A stretch of 64,000 nucleotides of DNA from Treponema sp. (GCA_017619795.1 JAFZRP010000104.1:85284-149283); one strand, 5' to 3'. Counted from the stretch's first letter, positions 9,355 to 17,950 are shown. Program-made: numbers and translations. Notes: generated by a model not told the origin, from the letters alone.

Positions 9355-9359
9355 AATCG

Positions 9360-9388
9360 TTGACAAAATATAGTAGTTATTGGATAAT
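9360..9388 (+). promoter_or_regulatory. flaA sigma-70-type promoter
   Basis: TTGACA at 9360-9365, 17-base spacer, GATAAT at 9383-9388. The flaA ATG lies 54 bases further on behind AAAAAGGAG. This is a housekeeping promoter rather than a flagellar sigma-28 one. Confidence 0.75.
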
Positions 9389-9441
9389 AGTTTTTATACA
9401 AGGCTACATCGAATTCGTATATATAAAAAAGGAGCTTCAAG

Positions 9442-10575
9442 ATGAAGAAGACTTTCGGTTTATTCGCAACTGCTATGTTGCTGCTTGGTGGCGTTGCTTT
9501 TGCAGAGCAGGCTACGCTTATTGATTTTTCACTGTTGGATGCTGATTGTGTTTATGACGAAAAAGCTGACAAAAACACACAGAACTCACGAACTGTAATG
9601 GATTATTCAGTTAGTGCTGGAGCAACCTATACTGAACAGCAGAAAGAACTTATGAAAACTTCTCTTGTTCTTCCAGAATGGGAAGTTGTTCTTAATTCTT
9701 CAGCAAAGTCAGTAATTGCATTGGCAGACTCAAAGGTAGTTGCAGCACCTGTTAAAGATACAGCTGATGTTCCTTTTGCAGGTAAAAATGTTATGGGTGT
9801 TAGAGTAGTATTCCCACAGTGGGCTTCTAACGCAAATGCAAGAATCGTTCCTCCATTCGATATTCCAGCTTACGAGCCATGTGCTGCTGCTGATGAGAAT
9901 GGTAATCGTCAGGCAGAAGATAAGGATGAAGACAAGTCAGCATACAATACAGCTGATAACCCATCTTTCGAAGGCTATCTGTTTGAAGGTGGATACGGTG
10001 TTGTAAAGAATGTTGGTACAATTAAATCTATCCAGGTTGCTACAATGGGTATGAACTTCCCACACGGACTTTATGTTCGCCTTGCAGACAACGATGGAGT
10101 TGAAAGAAGATACTTTATGGGTTACCTCGGATTCGATGGATGGAAAGAGCTTAAGTGGAACAACCCACAGTACATTTCTGAAATCCGCAACAGAGAAATC
10201 CGTGTATATCCAATCTATCCTCGCGGAATGCCATATGTTAAATTCACAGGCTTTGAAATCACACGTGATGCAGCTCACATTGGTGGCGACTTCATCGGTT
10301 ACTTCAAAGATGTAAAGATTATTTATGACAAGGCTATTCTTGTAAGCGACCGCGACATTGCTGATGAGGACCTCTGGGGAATCATTGGTAAGAAGGAAGA
10401 TGAAAGACAGGCTTTCGAAATGTCTAAGTTTGGTACAAAGCAGGTTAACCGCTATCTCGAAAGAGCTAAGCAGAACACAGAAGAAGGCTTCACAACAAGC
10501 TTGAATGAAGACGGTTCTTCTAACGCACAGAGCACAAGAAGTTCTGGAGCTTCAGTATCAGACGATGCTAAATAA
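9442..10575 (+). CDS. flaA: Periplasmic flagellar filament sheath protein FlaA
   Basis: Outer-layer (sheath) protein of the spirochaete periplasmic flagellum. The first 21 residues (MKKTFGLFATAMLLLGGVAFA) are a cleavable signal peptide, as expected because FlaA, unlike FlaB, is exported by Sec. The mature protein shows FlaA hallmarks such as MGVRVVFPQWASNANARIVP, GYGVVKNVGTIKSI and YFKDVKIIYD. It ends in a serine-rich low-complexity tail (about residues 350-377). A consensus promoter, an AAGGAG ribosome-binding site and a strong terminator make it a single-gene unit, and the sequence has the tidy codon choice of a highly expressed gene. Confidence 0.95.
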   Translation: MKKTFGLFATAMLLLGGVAFAEQATLIDFSLLDADCVYDEKADKNTQNSRTVMDYSVSAGATYTEQQKELMKTSLVLPEWEVVLNSSAKSVIALADSKVVAAPVKDTADVPFAGKNVMGVRVVFPQWASNANARIVPPFDIPAYEPCAAADENGNRQAEDKDEDKSAYNTADNPSFEGYLFEGGYGVVKNVGTIKSIQVATMGMNFPHGLYVRLADNDGVERRYFMGYLGFDGWKELKWNNPQYISEIRNREIRVYPIYPRGMPYVKFTGFEITRDAAHIGGDFIGYFKDVKIIYDKAILVSDRDIADEDLWGIIGKKEDERQAFEMSKFGTKQVNRYLERAKQNTEEGFTTSLNEDGSSNAQSTRSSGASVSDDAK

Positions 10576-10605
10576 TAACTGATAAATAAATAATCAGTAA
10601 GAAAG

Positions 10606-10646
10606 GCACTTTAAAATCAGAAAGGTTTTAAAGTGCTTTTTTTTTA
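10606..10646 (+). terminator. Intrinsic terminator of flaA
   Basis: GCACTTTAAAA (10606-10616) pairs perfectly with TTTTAAAGTGC (10626-10636), loop of nine, followed by a run of ten T. Confidence 0.9.
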
Positions 10647-10671
10647 ACGAAAACCGTTTTATACTTATAGT

Positions 10672-11925
10672 ATGAGCGATACTAACATTATCATTTCTAA
10701 AGAAAAGACAAAGCAGATTTATGAATCTTATTCGGATTACTTTGCCGAAATAATGAATAATATAATCAAAGTCCTACAGGAAAAAGTAAAGCTGATGTCT
10801 CAGCCGACCTACAAGTGCAGGGTAAAAAGCTTTAACAGCTACTATAAAAAAATCCTTAGAGTTAAACCAAAAATTGATGAAGAACAGAAATCTCTTATAT
10901 GCCTTACCGATATGCTCGGTATAAGAATGATTTGTGCATTTCTGGAAGATATCAATCTTGGTCTTGAACAGATTAAGAAAATATTTGTTATAAAGGAAGT
11001 TGAAGTAAAGGGCGCAGAAAAGAAGTTCAGTGAATTTGGATATGAATCTATTCATGTACTTATAAAAATCCCGGAGGACTGCAAGCCGCCGATGGAAGGT
11101 AAGTACGAAGGACTTAGTCCTTTACCGGAGGATATTGTCTGTGAGATTCAGATTAGAACAATTTTACAGGATGCCTGGGCAGAAGTAGAGCACGAGCTTA
11201 TATATAAAACTGAGTTTAATCCTTTCGATATCCCTCTTAGACGAAAGCTTGCTTCTCTTAATGCTTCGCTTACACTTGCAGATATTACGTTCCAGGAAAT
11301 CAGGGATTATCAGAAAAAACTACAGAAAGAAATTGAAGACAGACGAAAATCCTTTTACTCAATGGCAGATAATCTCCTTAACGAAAAGGTTGAAAAGAAT
11401 ATAAGCGGAAATATCAACAGAGTAACTCCGTTTATTCAGGGAACGATTGATGATCTTCTTTTGCACGCTATTCATGCTCATAACGAAGGAAACCTGCAGG
11501 AAGCTATAGACACTTATTCTAAAATCCTGGAAGCTGTTCCTGAGTCGGATAAAAACGTAATTGCAGTAATAAGCAAGCATAGGGGAATGGCTTATTTTTC
11601 TATGAATAAGTTTGAAGAAGCCCTCGGTGATTTTGATAACAGTTTAAAGTATGATCCTAATGCTTACAGAACGTATTATTACAGGGGAATTGTTTTTTCA
11701 ATTCAAAAGAATTACGAAAAGGCAATCGAAAGCTTTACAAAATCACTTGAAATAAACGAATATCAGGCACATACACATTTCCGCAGGGCAATGGCATATT
11801 TTGAAATAAAGGAATATGAAAAGTCTATGAGTGACTTGAATACAGCCTTGAACCTTGGAATGGATCCGGACGAATGCCAGTCTTTAAGAGAAAAACTGGT
11901 TAAAAAGTTTGGATTAAATATGTAA
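10672..11925 (+). CDS. RelA/SpoT-domain protein with C-terminal TPR repeats
   Basis: 417 residues. Residues about 20-240 form a (p)ppGpp synthetase-type domain: LTDMLGIRMIC corresponds to the conserved (I/M)GxRI stretch and EIQIRTILQDAWAEVEHEL is the signature EIQIRTxxxDxWAxxEH block. No HD hydrolase domain precedes it, so it looks like a small alarmone synthetase. Residues about 255-417 hold tetratricopeptide repeats (EAIDTYSKILEAVP, GMAYFSMNKFEEALGDFDNS, YYRGIVFSIQKNYEKAIESF, AMAYFEIKEYEKSMSDLNTA), a protein-binding superhelix that could regulate the synthetase. There is no Shine-Dalgarno; TATACT ends six bases before the ATG, so the message may be leaderless. It stands alone between the flaA terminator and tRNA-Glu. 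Confidence 0.85.
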   Translation: MSDTNIIISKEKTKQIYESYSDYFAEIMNNIIKVLQEKVKLMSQPTYKCRVKSFNSYYKKILRVKPKIDEEQKSLICLTDMLGIRMICAFLEDINLGLEQIKKIFVIKEVEVKGAEKKFSEFGYESIHVLIKIPEDCKPPMEGKYEGLSPLPEDIVCEIQIRTILQDAWAEVEHELIYKTEFNPFDIPLRRKLASLNASLTLADITFQEIRDYQKKLQKEIEDRRKSFYSMADNLLNEKVEKNISGNINRVTPFIQGTIDDLLLHAIHAHNEGNLQEAIDTYSKILEAVPESDKNVIAVISKHRGMAYFSMNKFEEALGDFDNSLKYDPNAYRTYYYRGIVFSIQKNYEKAIESFTKSLEINEYQAHTHFRRAMAYFEIKEYEKSMSDLNTALNLGMDPDECQSLREKLVKKFGLNM

Positions 11926-11942
11926 AAAACACCCCCGATGTA

Positions 11943-11971
11943 TTGACGAAAGAGCGTTTAGCTGATATATT
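11943..11971 (+). promoter_or_regulatory. tRNA-Glu promoter
   Basis: TTGACG at 11943-11948, 17-base spacer, TATATT at 11966-11971; the tRNA begins 27 bases later. Confidence 0.75.
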
Positions 11972-11997
11972 ATCTAAGTCAGTTCGATACTGATCAC

Positions 11998-12069
11998 GTC
12001 TCCTTCGTCTAGTGGTTAGGACATCGGGTTTTCATCCCGACAACAGCAGTTCAATTCTGCTAGGAGATG
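11998..12069 (+). tRNA. tRNA-Glu (anticodon TTC)
   Basis: Acceptor GTCTCCT pairs with AGGAGAT (one G-T at the end), discriminator G. The anticodon stem TCGGG/CCCGA encloses loop TTTTCAT, giving anticodon TTC. T-stem AGCAG/CTGCT has loop TTCAATT. CCA is not encoded. Confidence 0.95.
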
Positions 12070-12074
12070 TAACT

Positions 12075-12104
12075 GCCTGCTTTTACTAAGCAGGCTTTTT
12101 TTTT
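12075..12104 (+). terminator. Intrinsic terminator of tRNA-Glu
   Basis: GCCTGCTT (12075-12082) pairs with AAGCAGGC (12088-12095), loop of five, then a T tract. Confidence 0.9.
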
Positions 12105-12139
12105 GCCTTAGATTGATGTGGGAGCCTTGAGGTAACAAA

Positions 12140-14593
12140 ATGAACGTTTCTAAATATTTTTCTGAACAGGCTATTGAATACATGAAAAATGCCATTGTCG
12201 AAGCAAACGGTAATGAAGTGTTTTTTACTGGTCTGATTGATGAAAATATGACGGTTGTTACTGTAAAAGCTGGAAGCAGGGGAAATGAACATACCGTTCC
12301 CGTAAACTTTTCCGACGAAAGAGAATGTAATGTTTTAATTCATAATCACCCGAGTGGAAATCTTACACCTTCTGGAGCAGATTTAGGAGTAGCTTCCCGT
12401 GCTTCTGAAAATGCAAAGGGCTTTTATATTATAAATAATGATGTTACAGATATTTATGTTGTAATTGAACCTATAAAGCCTGTTGCAATAAAAAAGCTCG
12501 ATAAAGAAGAGTCTGCCTATTTTATTTCGGATGGGGGGCCTTTATCTAAGCTTTCAGATACCTTTGAAGAGCGTAAGGTTCAGCTGGAGCTTTTGAAAAA
12601 TATAGTAGAAGCCTTCAACGAAGAAAAGCTTGGCATTTATGAAGCTGGAACTGGCGTTGGAAAATCCTTTGCATATCTTATTCCTGCCTTTTTGTGGGCT
12701 GTAAATAATAAAGAAAGAGTAATCGTTTCTACAGGAACAATAAACCTTCAGCAGCAGCTTTGCGATAAGGATATTCCTGCCGTTGAAAATATTCTTGGTG
12801 TAAAGGTAAATTATATTCTGCTTAAAGGCCGACAGAATTATATCTGCAAGCGTCGTCTTTTTGATGCGGCTTCCATGCTCGATTTATTTGAAGAAGAAAC
12901 GGAAGAAATAAAAAAGCTTGCGGATTGGGCAGAGGAATCGGGAACTGGAAATAAAAGTGATTTATCGTTTATGCCAAGTGAATCTGCGTGGTCTAAGGTT
13001 AATTCCGAAAGCGACGCCTGTATGGGAATGCGATGTCCTTACAGAAACGAATGTTTTGTAATGCGCGTAAGAAAAGCCGCTGCCGATGCAAACATAATTG
13101 TTGTTAATCATCATCTTTTATTTGCTGATATTCAGTCTAGAATTTCTGGTGCCGGCTTTGATGATGCCGCTGTCCTTCCTCCATATCGTCGGATTGTTTT
13201 TGATGAAGCCCACGGAATTGAAAATGCCGCCACAAGCTTTTTCAGCGAAAGCTTTAATCGTTTCAAATTAAACAAGCTTATAAATCAGATGTACAGGAAG
13301 AGAAAAAACTCTGAATCCGGACATTTATGTTCTCTCGCAATCCTTTCAAGCAACGAAGAAAAAGCAAGCGAAGCGTATGAGCTTGTTTCCAGAATTAAAA
13401 ATGCCGTTTTGAATTATGAAATTGCTTCAAAAGATCTGCTTGCAAACGAATCTACAAAAAGGCTTTTTGAAGGAACTGCCCGTGATTTTGGTCCTTTCCT
13501 TGTTACCGTTGGAGAATTGTCGCGTGCTCTCGGTGAGTTTACAGATTTAATCAGAGTTATAATGGATGGAATTGATGATGATGATAAGGAGATTCCATCT
13601 TACTGGGAATCCAGGCTTATTCTGCGCCGACTTGATGAATATGTTCTGCTGCTTAAAAACTTTACAATCTGGGATGAAAAGCGTGAAAATGTTTACTGGA
13701 TCCAGAAAAAACGACTTCCTCCACAGATGAACATAGACAACAAGGATTCAGAATATATTGTAATGACAGAAACACCGCTTGATATTTCTTACATTATGAA
13801 CAAGGGTGTTTTTGAAGAAATGAAGACCGTTATCTGTACCTCTGCAACGTTAAAAACAGGCAGGGATTTTAGTTACTGGATGCACAGAACCGGCGCCGAT
13901 TTATGCTACGGAGACAAGCTTTTATTCGGAGATTATCAGTCGCCGTTCCCATACGAAAAGAACATGCTTTTTGCAGTTACAAGCGATGCGCCGCTCCCAA
14001 CAGATATAAGCTTTCAGCAGTATATAGAAATGGCAATTTCAAGACTTGTAGAAGCGGCACATGGAAGAACACTTGTCCTGTTTACATCCTACGAATCCTT
14101 AAAAAGTGCGTGCGGTACAGTTCGGGCTGTTTTAAAAGAGTTTTCCGGCAGAATTATGAAGCAGGGCGATGATGATAACAGCAAGCTTCTTGAAGCATTC
14201 AGACAGGAGAAGGAGAGTGTACTTTTTGCAACTGATTCGTTCTGGCAGGGAGTTGATATTCCTGGAGAATCACTTTCTCAGGTAATTATTGTAAAGCTGC
14301 CGTTCACAGTTCCAAATGATCCTGTTTTTGTTGCACGCGCCGAAGCAATTGAGAAACGAGGCGGCAATTCCTTTATGGAGCTTAGTGTTCCTGAGGCGGT
14401 AATAAAGTTCAGACAGGGAATTGGAAGACTCATTAGAAAGTCGGATGATAAAGGTGCGGTTGTTGTTCTTGACCGAAGGATTTACGAAAAAAGATACGGT
14501 GCCATTTTTACTTCCTGCATGCCGGAATGTAAAAAGGTTTACGAGCCTTTAATGGAAGTGGCAGCTCGAATAAACAGGTTTATCTTTGACTAA
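12140..14593 (+). CDS. DinG/XPD-type helicase with N-terminal JAMM (RadC-like) domain
   Basis: 817 residues. The N-terminal 120 residues carry a complete JAMM metal-protease signature: Glu26, then HNHPSGNLTPSGAD with His68, His70, Ser78 and Asp81 spaced as HxHx7Sx2D. The remainder is an iron-sulfur superfamily 2 helicase of the DinG/XPD group. It has Walker A AGTGVGKS, four cysteines for the 4Fe-4S cluster (YICKRR and CMGMRCPYRNEC), DEAH box VFDEAHGIEN, and C-terminal motifs DSFWQGVDIPG and QGIGRLIR. DinG unwinds DNA 5'-3' and resolves R-loops and G-quadruplexes; RadC-like JAMM domains are linked to DNA repair, but their substrate is unsettled. The start has only a weak SD (TTGAGGTAA). It is separated from tRNA-Glu by a terminator and probably monocistronic. 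Confidence 0.9.
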   Translation: MNVSKYFSEQAIEYMKNAIVEANGNEVFFTGLIDENMTVVTVKAGSRGNEHTVPVNFSDERECNVLIHNHPSGNLTPSGADLGVASRASENAKGFYIINNDVTDIYVVIEPIKPVAIKKLDKEESAYFISDGGPLSKLSDTFEERKVQLELLKNIVEAFNEEKLGIYEAGTGVGKSFAYLIPAFLWAVNNKERVIVSTGTINLQQQLCDKDIPAVENILGVKVNYILLKGRQNYICKRRLFDAASMLDLFEEETEEIKKLADWAEESGTGNKSDLSFMPSESAWSKVNSESDACMGMRCPYRNECFVMRVRKAAADANIIVVNHHLLFADIQSRISGAGFDDAAVLPPYRRIVFDEAHGIENAATSFFSESFNRFKLNKLINQMYRKRKNSESGHLCSLAILSSNEEKASEAYELVSRIKNAVLNYEIASKDLLANESTKRLFEGTARDFGPFLVTVGELSRALGEFTDLIRVIMDGIDDDDKEIPSYWESRLILRRLDEYVLLLKNFTIWDEKRENVYWIQKKRLPPQMNIDNKDSEYIVMTETPLDISYIMNKGVFEEMKTVICTSATLKTGRDFSYWMHRTGADLCYGDKLLFGDYQSPFPYEKNMLFAVTSDAPLPTDISFQQYIEMAISRLVEAAHGRTLVLFTSYESLKSACGTVRAVLKEFSGRIMKQGDDDNSKLLEAFRQEKESVLFATDSFWQGVDIPGESLSQVIIVKLPFTVPNDPVFVARAEAIEKRGGNSFMELSVPEAVIKFRQGIGRLIRKSDDKGAVVVLDRRIYEKRYGAIFTSCMPECKKVYEPLMEVAARINRFIFD

Positions 14594-14623
14594 TTGTGTT
14601 TAGTTGTGAAATTGCTTTGATTA

Positions 14624-14662
14624 ATAAAAAAAACCGTATGGCTCATGATACCACACGGTTTC
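14624..14662 (-). terminator. Terminator of the small zinc-ribbon gene
   Basis: AAACCGTATGG and CCACACGGTTT form an 11-bp stem with one wobble. On the minus strand the stem is followed by TTTTTTTATT. On the plus strand no comparable T run follows, so it serves mainly the minus-strand gene. Confidence 0.7.
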
Positions 14663-14682
14663 TTTATGCTTCTAAGAATCTA

Positions 14683-14856
14683 TTATTTGAAATCCTTAGG
14701 GCGTCTTTCAACACGTTTACATTTCTGGCATTCTGCCTGATTTCTAAGTCTGCCATTTTCAATCATTGTTTTCATTATGATTTCGCCACCACAATCAGGG
14801 CAAATGAATTTTTGTGTTGCAACAGTAGTACGAGAGTTTTTACTAGCTCCAGCCAT
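14683..14856 (-). CDS. Small zinc-ribbon protein (57 aa)
   Basis: A 57-residue basic protein read on the minus strand from ATG 14856, with GGAGG nine bases upstream. It contains ICPDCGGE and ECQKCKR, a CxxC...CxxC zinc knuckle, within a lysine/arginine-rich chain (starts MAGASKNSRTTV, ends RRPKDFK). Zinc ribbons of this size are often ribosome- or RNA polymerase-associated, but I do not recognise the family and assign no function. A consensus promoter and a terminator of its own show that it is a real, probably well expressed gene, despite being under 60 codons. It diverges from rpsT. Confidence 0.85.
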   Translation of the reverse strand: MAGASKNSRTTVATQKFICPDCGGEIIMKTMIENGRLRNQAECQKCKRVERRPKDFK

Positions 14857-14888
14857 ATTGTGCCTCCGTTCGAATATTCGTAGAATAT

Positions 14889-14917
14889 ATAATAATGATA
14901 TAATATCTTTGTGTCAA
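14889..14917 (-). promoter_or_regulatory. Promoter of the zinc-ribbon gene
   Basis: Minus strand TTGACA (14917-14912), 17-base spacer, TATTAT (14894-14889). Near-consensus. Confidence 0.8.
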
Positions 14918-14955
14918 GGTTACAAATCCGCCTTTCCACAATCTGAATTATACAT

Positions 14956-14984
14956 TTGACATAAAAGGTTGATTTTGGTATTAT
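14956..14984 (+). promoter_or_regulatory. rpsT promoter
   Basis: TTGACA at 14956-14961, 17-base spacer, TATTAT at 14979-14984. Same boxes and spacing as the divergent zinc-ribbon promoter, 38 bases away. Confidence 0.85.
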
Positions 14985-15023
14985 ATTCGTTAGTTAACTA
15001 AATATTTTTTTGGGGGTCTCCAA

Positions 15024-15296
15024 TTGGCTAAAACTTCTGCAGAAAAACGACACGCTCAGAGCGAAGTTCGCAGACTTCATAACAAAGCTATTAAAAGCAC
15101 ATGCAGGACTTATGCAAAACAGTTTGTAGAAGCTGTTCAGGCAAAGGATCAGAAACTTGCTGAAGAAAAATACAGACAGCTTCAGAAAGAACTTGATAGT
15201 GCTCGCAGTAAGGGCGTATTGAAGAGAAATGCAGTTTCTCGCAAAAAGTCAAGAATGATGAATCTTTACAATGCTACATTCGGTGCAGCAAAATAA
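15024..15296 (+). CDS. rpsT: 30S ribosomal protein S20
   Basis: 90-residue S20, a primary 16S rRNA-binding protein of the small subunit. Typical features are the start AKTSAEKRHAQSE, the basic helices RRLHNKAIKS and the ending KRNAVSRKKSRMMN. It begins with TTG (15024) behind a GGGGG stretch; rpsT in other bacteria also uses a weak start linked to autoregulation, so the non-ATG start is noteworthy. It has its own promoter and terminator. HU follows but is separated by the terminator. Confidence 0.97.
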   Translation: MAKTSAEKRHAQSEVRRLHNKAIKSTCRTYAKQFVEAVQAKDQKLAEEKYRQLQKELDSARSKGVLKRNAVSRKKSRMMNLYNATFGAAK

Positions 15297-15323
15297 CTTT
15301 TCTCAAGAGAAACTTTTTGGAAT

Positions 15324-15356
15324 CCAGTTGGAGCAAGTCTTCAACTGGTTTTTTTT
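15324..15356 (+). terminator. Intrinsic terminator of rpsT
   Basis: CCAGTTGGAG (15324-15333) pairs with CTTCAACTGG (15339-15348) with one wobble, loop of five, then eight T. Confidence 0.9.
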
Positions 15357-15386
15357 AAATAATATAAAGTTTGTGTAAAGGTTTTA

Positions 15387-15710
15387 ATGAAAAAAAATGT
15401 TACAAAGAATGATCTGGTCGATTCAATCGCTAAAAATGTAGATTGCGAAAGAAAGGTCATTCAGGCAGTAGTAGATTCGTTCCTGGAAGAAGTAAAGCAT
15501 TCCTTGTCTAAAGGCAATACAATAGAGCTCAGGGGCTTTGGTACATTTTCAAATAAGCTAAGGAACGGCAGAATATCGGCAAGAAATCCTAAAACCGGTG
15601 AGAAAATTACAGAGCCTATTGCTCCACATTATGTTGCAGCGTTCAAATCTGGAAAAGAGCTTTCTGAGGCTTTGTCAAAGCTGAAAGTGACTGCTGATGA
15701 AAAAAAATAA
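15387..15710 (+). CDS. HU-family DNA-binding protein
   Basis: 107 residues of the HU/IHF family, a dimeric nucleoid protein that bends DNA. Family landmarks are KNDLVDSIA at the N-terminus, IELRGFGTFSN in the body, and the beta-arm motif GRISARNPKTGEKI with the conserved Asn-Pro that intercalates into DNA. It is slightly longer than E. coli HU (90), with an extra basic tail. The end overlaps the lnt start by 14 bases, so the two are cotranscribed; the same neighbourhood occurs, from memory, in T. pallidum. Confidence 0.93.
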   Translation: MKKNVTKNDLVDSIAKNVDCERKVIQAVVDSFLEEVKHSLSKGNTIELRGFGTFSNKLRNGRISARNPKTGEKITEPIAPHYVAAFKSGKELSEALSKLKVTADEKK

Positions 15711-17472
15711 CAAAGCCCGCACTAAACGCGCGAAATCAAAAGACAGTGTTTTCATCATCTTCTGTTTTATTACGGCAGTTCTTCTGTTTGTCCTGTCTAA
15801 TCCTAATTTTTTAATCACAAAAGGAATAAGTATACTCGGCTGGTTTATTTATTTACCGGTTCTTTTAATAGTCCGAAAATCTCGTTTAAGAACTGTGTGG
15901 CTTACAGGCGGCTTGTATGGTGCACTTTCGTATTTTCTTCTTGCGTACTGGCTTAAGAATTACGATCCGTTCTGTCTTTATCCTGTTTTAATATTTTATT
16001 TTGTTGCACTTGCCTTGCTTTTCCTGCTTTTAAAGCTTACAGATATGCTTTTTGTCCGCGATGCCTGGATAATCCAGTGGCTCATTATCTGTGCGTATGA
16101 GTATCTTAAGACAATAGGCTTTTTAGGCTTCAGTTATGGTGTTACGGCATACACCCAGTGGAATCATCCTGCGATAATTCAGGTGAGCAGTCTTATTGGT
16201 GTTTATGGTTTTAATCTTCTTGTGATTTTTCCATCGTGTGTAATCTATGCGATTTTCCGAAAGCTTAAGGAACGTAAGCAGATTATTTATATGATGGAAA
16301 CAGACAATAACTTTTATGAGTGTAAAACTCATGTAAATTATGTTTCTGAATATGATAAAAAGCTGAAACAGCTTGGGCTTAAGCTTACTATGTTTGGGGC
16401 AGCAGTCTGGGTTTGTGTGTTTGTCATCATCATCATCTACGGGAAAACTGTAATTAAAAGAGAAGGGGCTTTAATTGGCGGAAATACAAGTGGAAACACG
16501 GGCAGTAATGGAAAAGCTGTAAAAATTGCATTGATTCAGAATAACGAAGATCCTTTTGAAGACGGCGTAAACGTTTACAGAAAAAATATCCAGAAGCTTA
16601 TGGCACTTACAGATAATGCTCTTGAGCTTACGCCAGATATTGATTTTGTTGTTTGGCCGGAGACTGCGGTTGTTCCTTCAATTGAGTATCAGTATTATAC
16701 GCACAAGGATGAAAGCCGCTTTAAGCTTGTAAAATCGCTGCTTGAATATATAGACTCAAGAAATCCAGTTTTTGTTATTGGAAATGGTGTGAAGTCGCTT
16801 GATAAGGAGAGTGGTAAACCTGTTGAAAAGTATAATTCCGCTCTTGTGTTTACTCCTGGAAAAAATGTGCTTCCGCCGCATCCGGAGGTTTATAATAAGA
16901 TTCATCTTGTTCCGGTGAGCGAATATTTCCCGTATGAAGAATATTTTCCGCGATTAAGCAGTCTGATTATGAAGCACGAAACAAACATGTGGACTCCTGG
17001 CAGCGAATATACAGTTTTTACAAAGGATTCATTTAATTATTCTGCATTGGTTTGCTTTGAAGACACCTTTACAGATATTGCAAGAAAAATGTATTTGAAT
17101 GGTTCGCGCTGCTTTATCAACCTTTCTAACGACAGCTGGTCCAAAAGTGAAGCGTGCCAGTATCAGCATCTTGCAAATGCGGTGTTCCGTTCTGTAGAAA
17201 ACAGAGTGCCTTCCGTTAGAAGTACAGCTTCGGGCCAGTCGTGCATAATAAACCAGTTTGGGCAGATAGAAAAAATGGCGCCATCGTTCTGCGAAACATA
17301 TATAGTAGGCGAGGTACCTGTAATAAGCTCTGATAGAAAAGCAACGCTTTATACAAGATATGGAGACGTGTTCGGTTATGGAGCAGTGTTCCTTGCTTTA
17401 GCGTTGTTGATAATGCGTCTGATAATTGTTATAATTATCGCAATAAAGAATAAAATAAAATCAAAGAAATAG
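15697..17472 (+). CDS. lnt: Apolipoprotein N-acyltransferase
   Basis: Inner-membrane enzyme that adds the third acyl chain to the N-terminal cysteine of lipoproteins. The N-terminal half has about six to seven membrane helices. The periplasmic nitrilase-fold domain keeps the Glu-Lys-Cys triad: WPETAV (Glu near 322), YNKIHLVP (Lys near 400) and LVCFEDT (Cys near 452). A last membrane helix is near residues 560-585. At 591 residues it is longer than the roughly 510 of E. coli; much of the excess is a hydrophilic stretch around residues 190-230. Fits a lipoprotein-rich spirochaete; this window alone has at least five lipoprotein genes. Confidence 0.95.
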   Translation: MKKNNKARTKRAKSKDSVFIIFCFITAVLLFVLSNPNFLITKGISILGWFIYLPVLLIVRKSRLRTVWLTGGLYGALSYFLLAYWLKNYDPFCLYPVLIFYFVALALLFLLLKLTDMLFVRDAWIIQWLIICAYEYLKTIGFLGFSYGVTAYTQWNHPAIIQVSSLIGVYGFNLLVIFPSCVIYAIFRKLKERKQIIYMMETDNNFYECKTHVNYVSEYDKKLKQLGLKLTMFGAAVWVCVFVIIIIYGKTVIKREGALIGGNTSGNTGSNGKAVKIALIQNNEDPFEDGVNVYRKNIQKLMALTDNALELTPDIDFVVWPETAVVPSIEYQYYTHKDESRFKLVKSLLEYIDSRNPVFVIGNGVKSLDKESGKPVEKYNSALVFTPGKNVLPPHPEVYNKIHLVPVSEYFPYEEYFPRLSSLIMKHETNMWTPGSEYTVFTKDSFNYSALVCFEDTFTDIARKMYLNGSRCFINLSNDSWSKSEACQYQHLANAVFRSVENRVPSVRSTASGQSCIINQFGQIEKMAPSFCETYIVGEVPVISSDRKATLYTRYGDVFGYGAVFLALALLIMRLIIVIIIAIKNKIKSKK

Positions 17473-17481
17473 GTGTTAGTT

Positions 17482-17910
17482 ATGCCCGAAAAAGCTGATA
17501 AAGAAAAGAAAAATACAACAACCTTTGGTTCAGAAACTGAGTTTGACGGTGTTCTCGAGTTTAAGGACAAGCTTATAATTACCGGAAAGTTTACCGGTAA
17601 AATCAACGCACCTACTGGAAATCTTGAAATTGCTAAAAACGCAACCTGTAATGTAGAAAACATTACGGCTTCTTCTATTGTTGTTTCCGGAACTGTAAAG
17701 GGAAATATGAATGCTTCTGAGAGAGTAGAAATCTGTTCTGGAAGCATTGTTGAAAGCGATATAACAACTGCAAGAATCAGAATTGCAAACAATGTAGATT
17801 TTAACGGACAGGTTTCTATGCTTGAAAAAGAGCCTGAAGTAAATCTGTTCTCTGTTGCTTCTTCTGAGTTTAAGCAGGCAATGATAATCCACTCAGACGT
17901 TATAAAATAA
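17482..17910 (+). CDS. Bactofilin family polymer-forming protein
   Basis: 142 residues of the bactofilin family, which self-assembles into beta-helical filaments without nucleotides and often organises the cell wall or shape. The central beta-helix is visible as repeating short strands with buried hydrophobics (VLEFKDKLIITGKFTGKI, NLEIAKNATC, SIVVSGTVKGNM, RVEICSGSIVESDI). Both ends are polar. ATG 17482 is chosen over an in-frame GTG at 17473, with AGG eight bases upstream. It follows lnt by nine bases and is probably in the HU-lnt operon. Confidence 0.88.
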   Translation: MPEKADKEKKNTTTFGSETEFDGVLEFKDKLIITGKFTGKINAPTGNLEIAKNATCNVENITASSIVVSGTVKGNMNASERVEICSGSIVESDITTARIRIANNVDFNGQVSMLEKEPEVNLFSVASSEFKQAMIIHSDVIK

Positions 17911-17950
17911 TCTTAAACGTAACTCCACAAAAAAACATTTCTCTACAAAC

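Noticed and set aside
14596..14883. A 95-codon plus-strand ORF after the DinG-like gene
   Set aside because: It is the antisense of the small zinc-ribbon gene and its terminator; it has no ribosome-binding site and no recognisable protein features.
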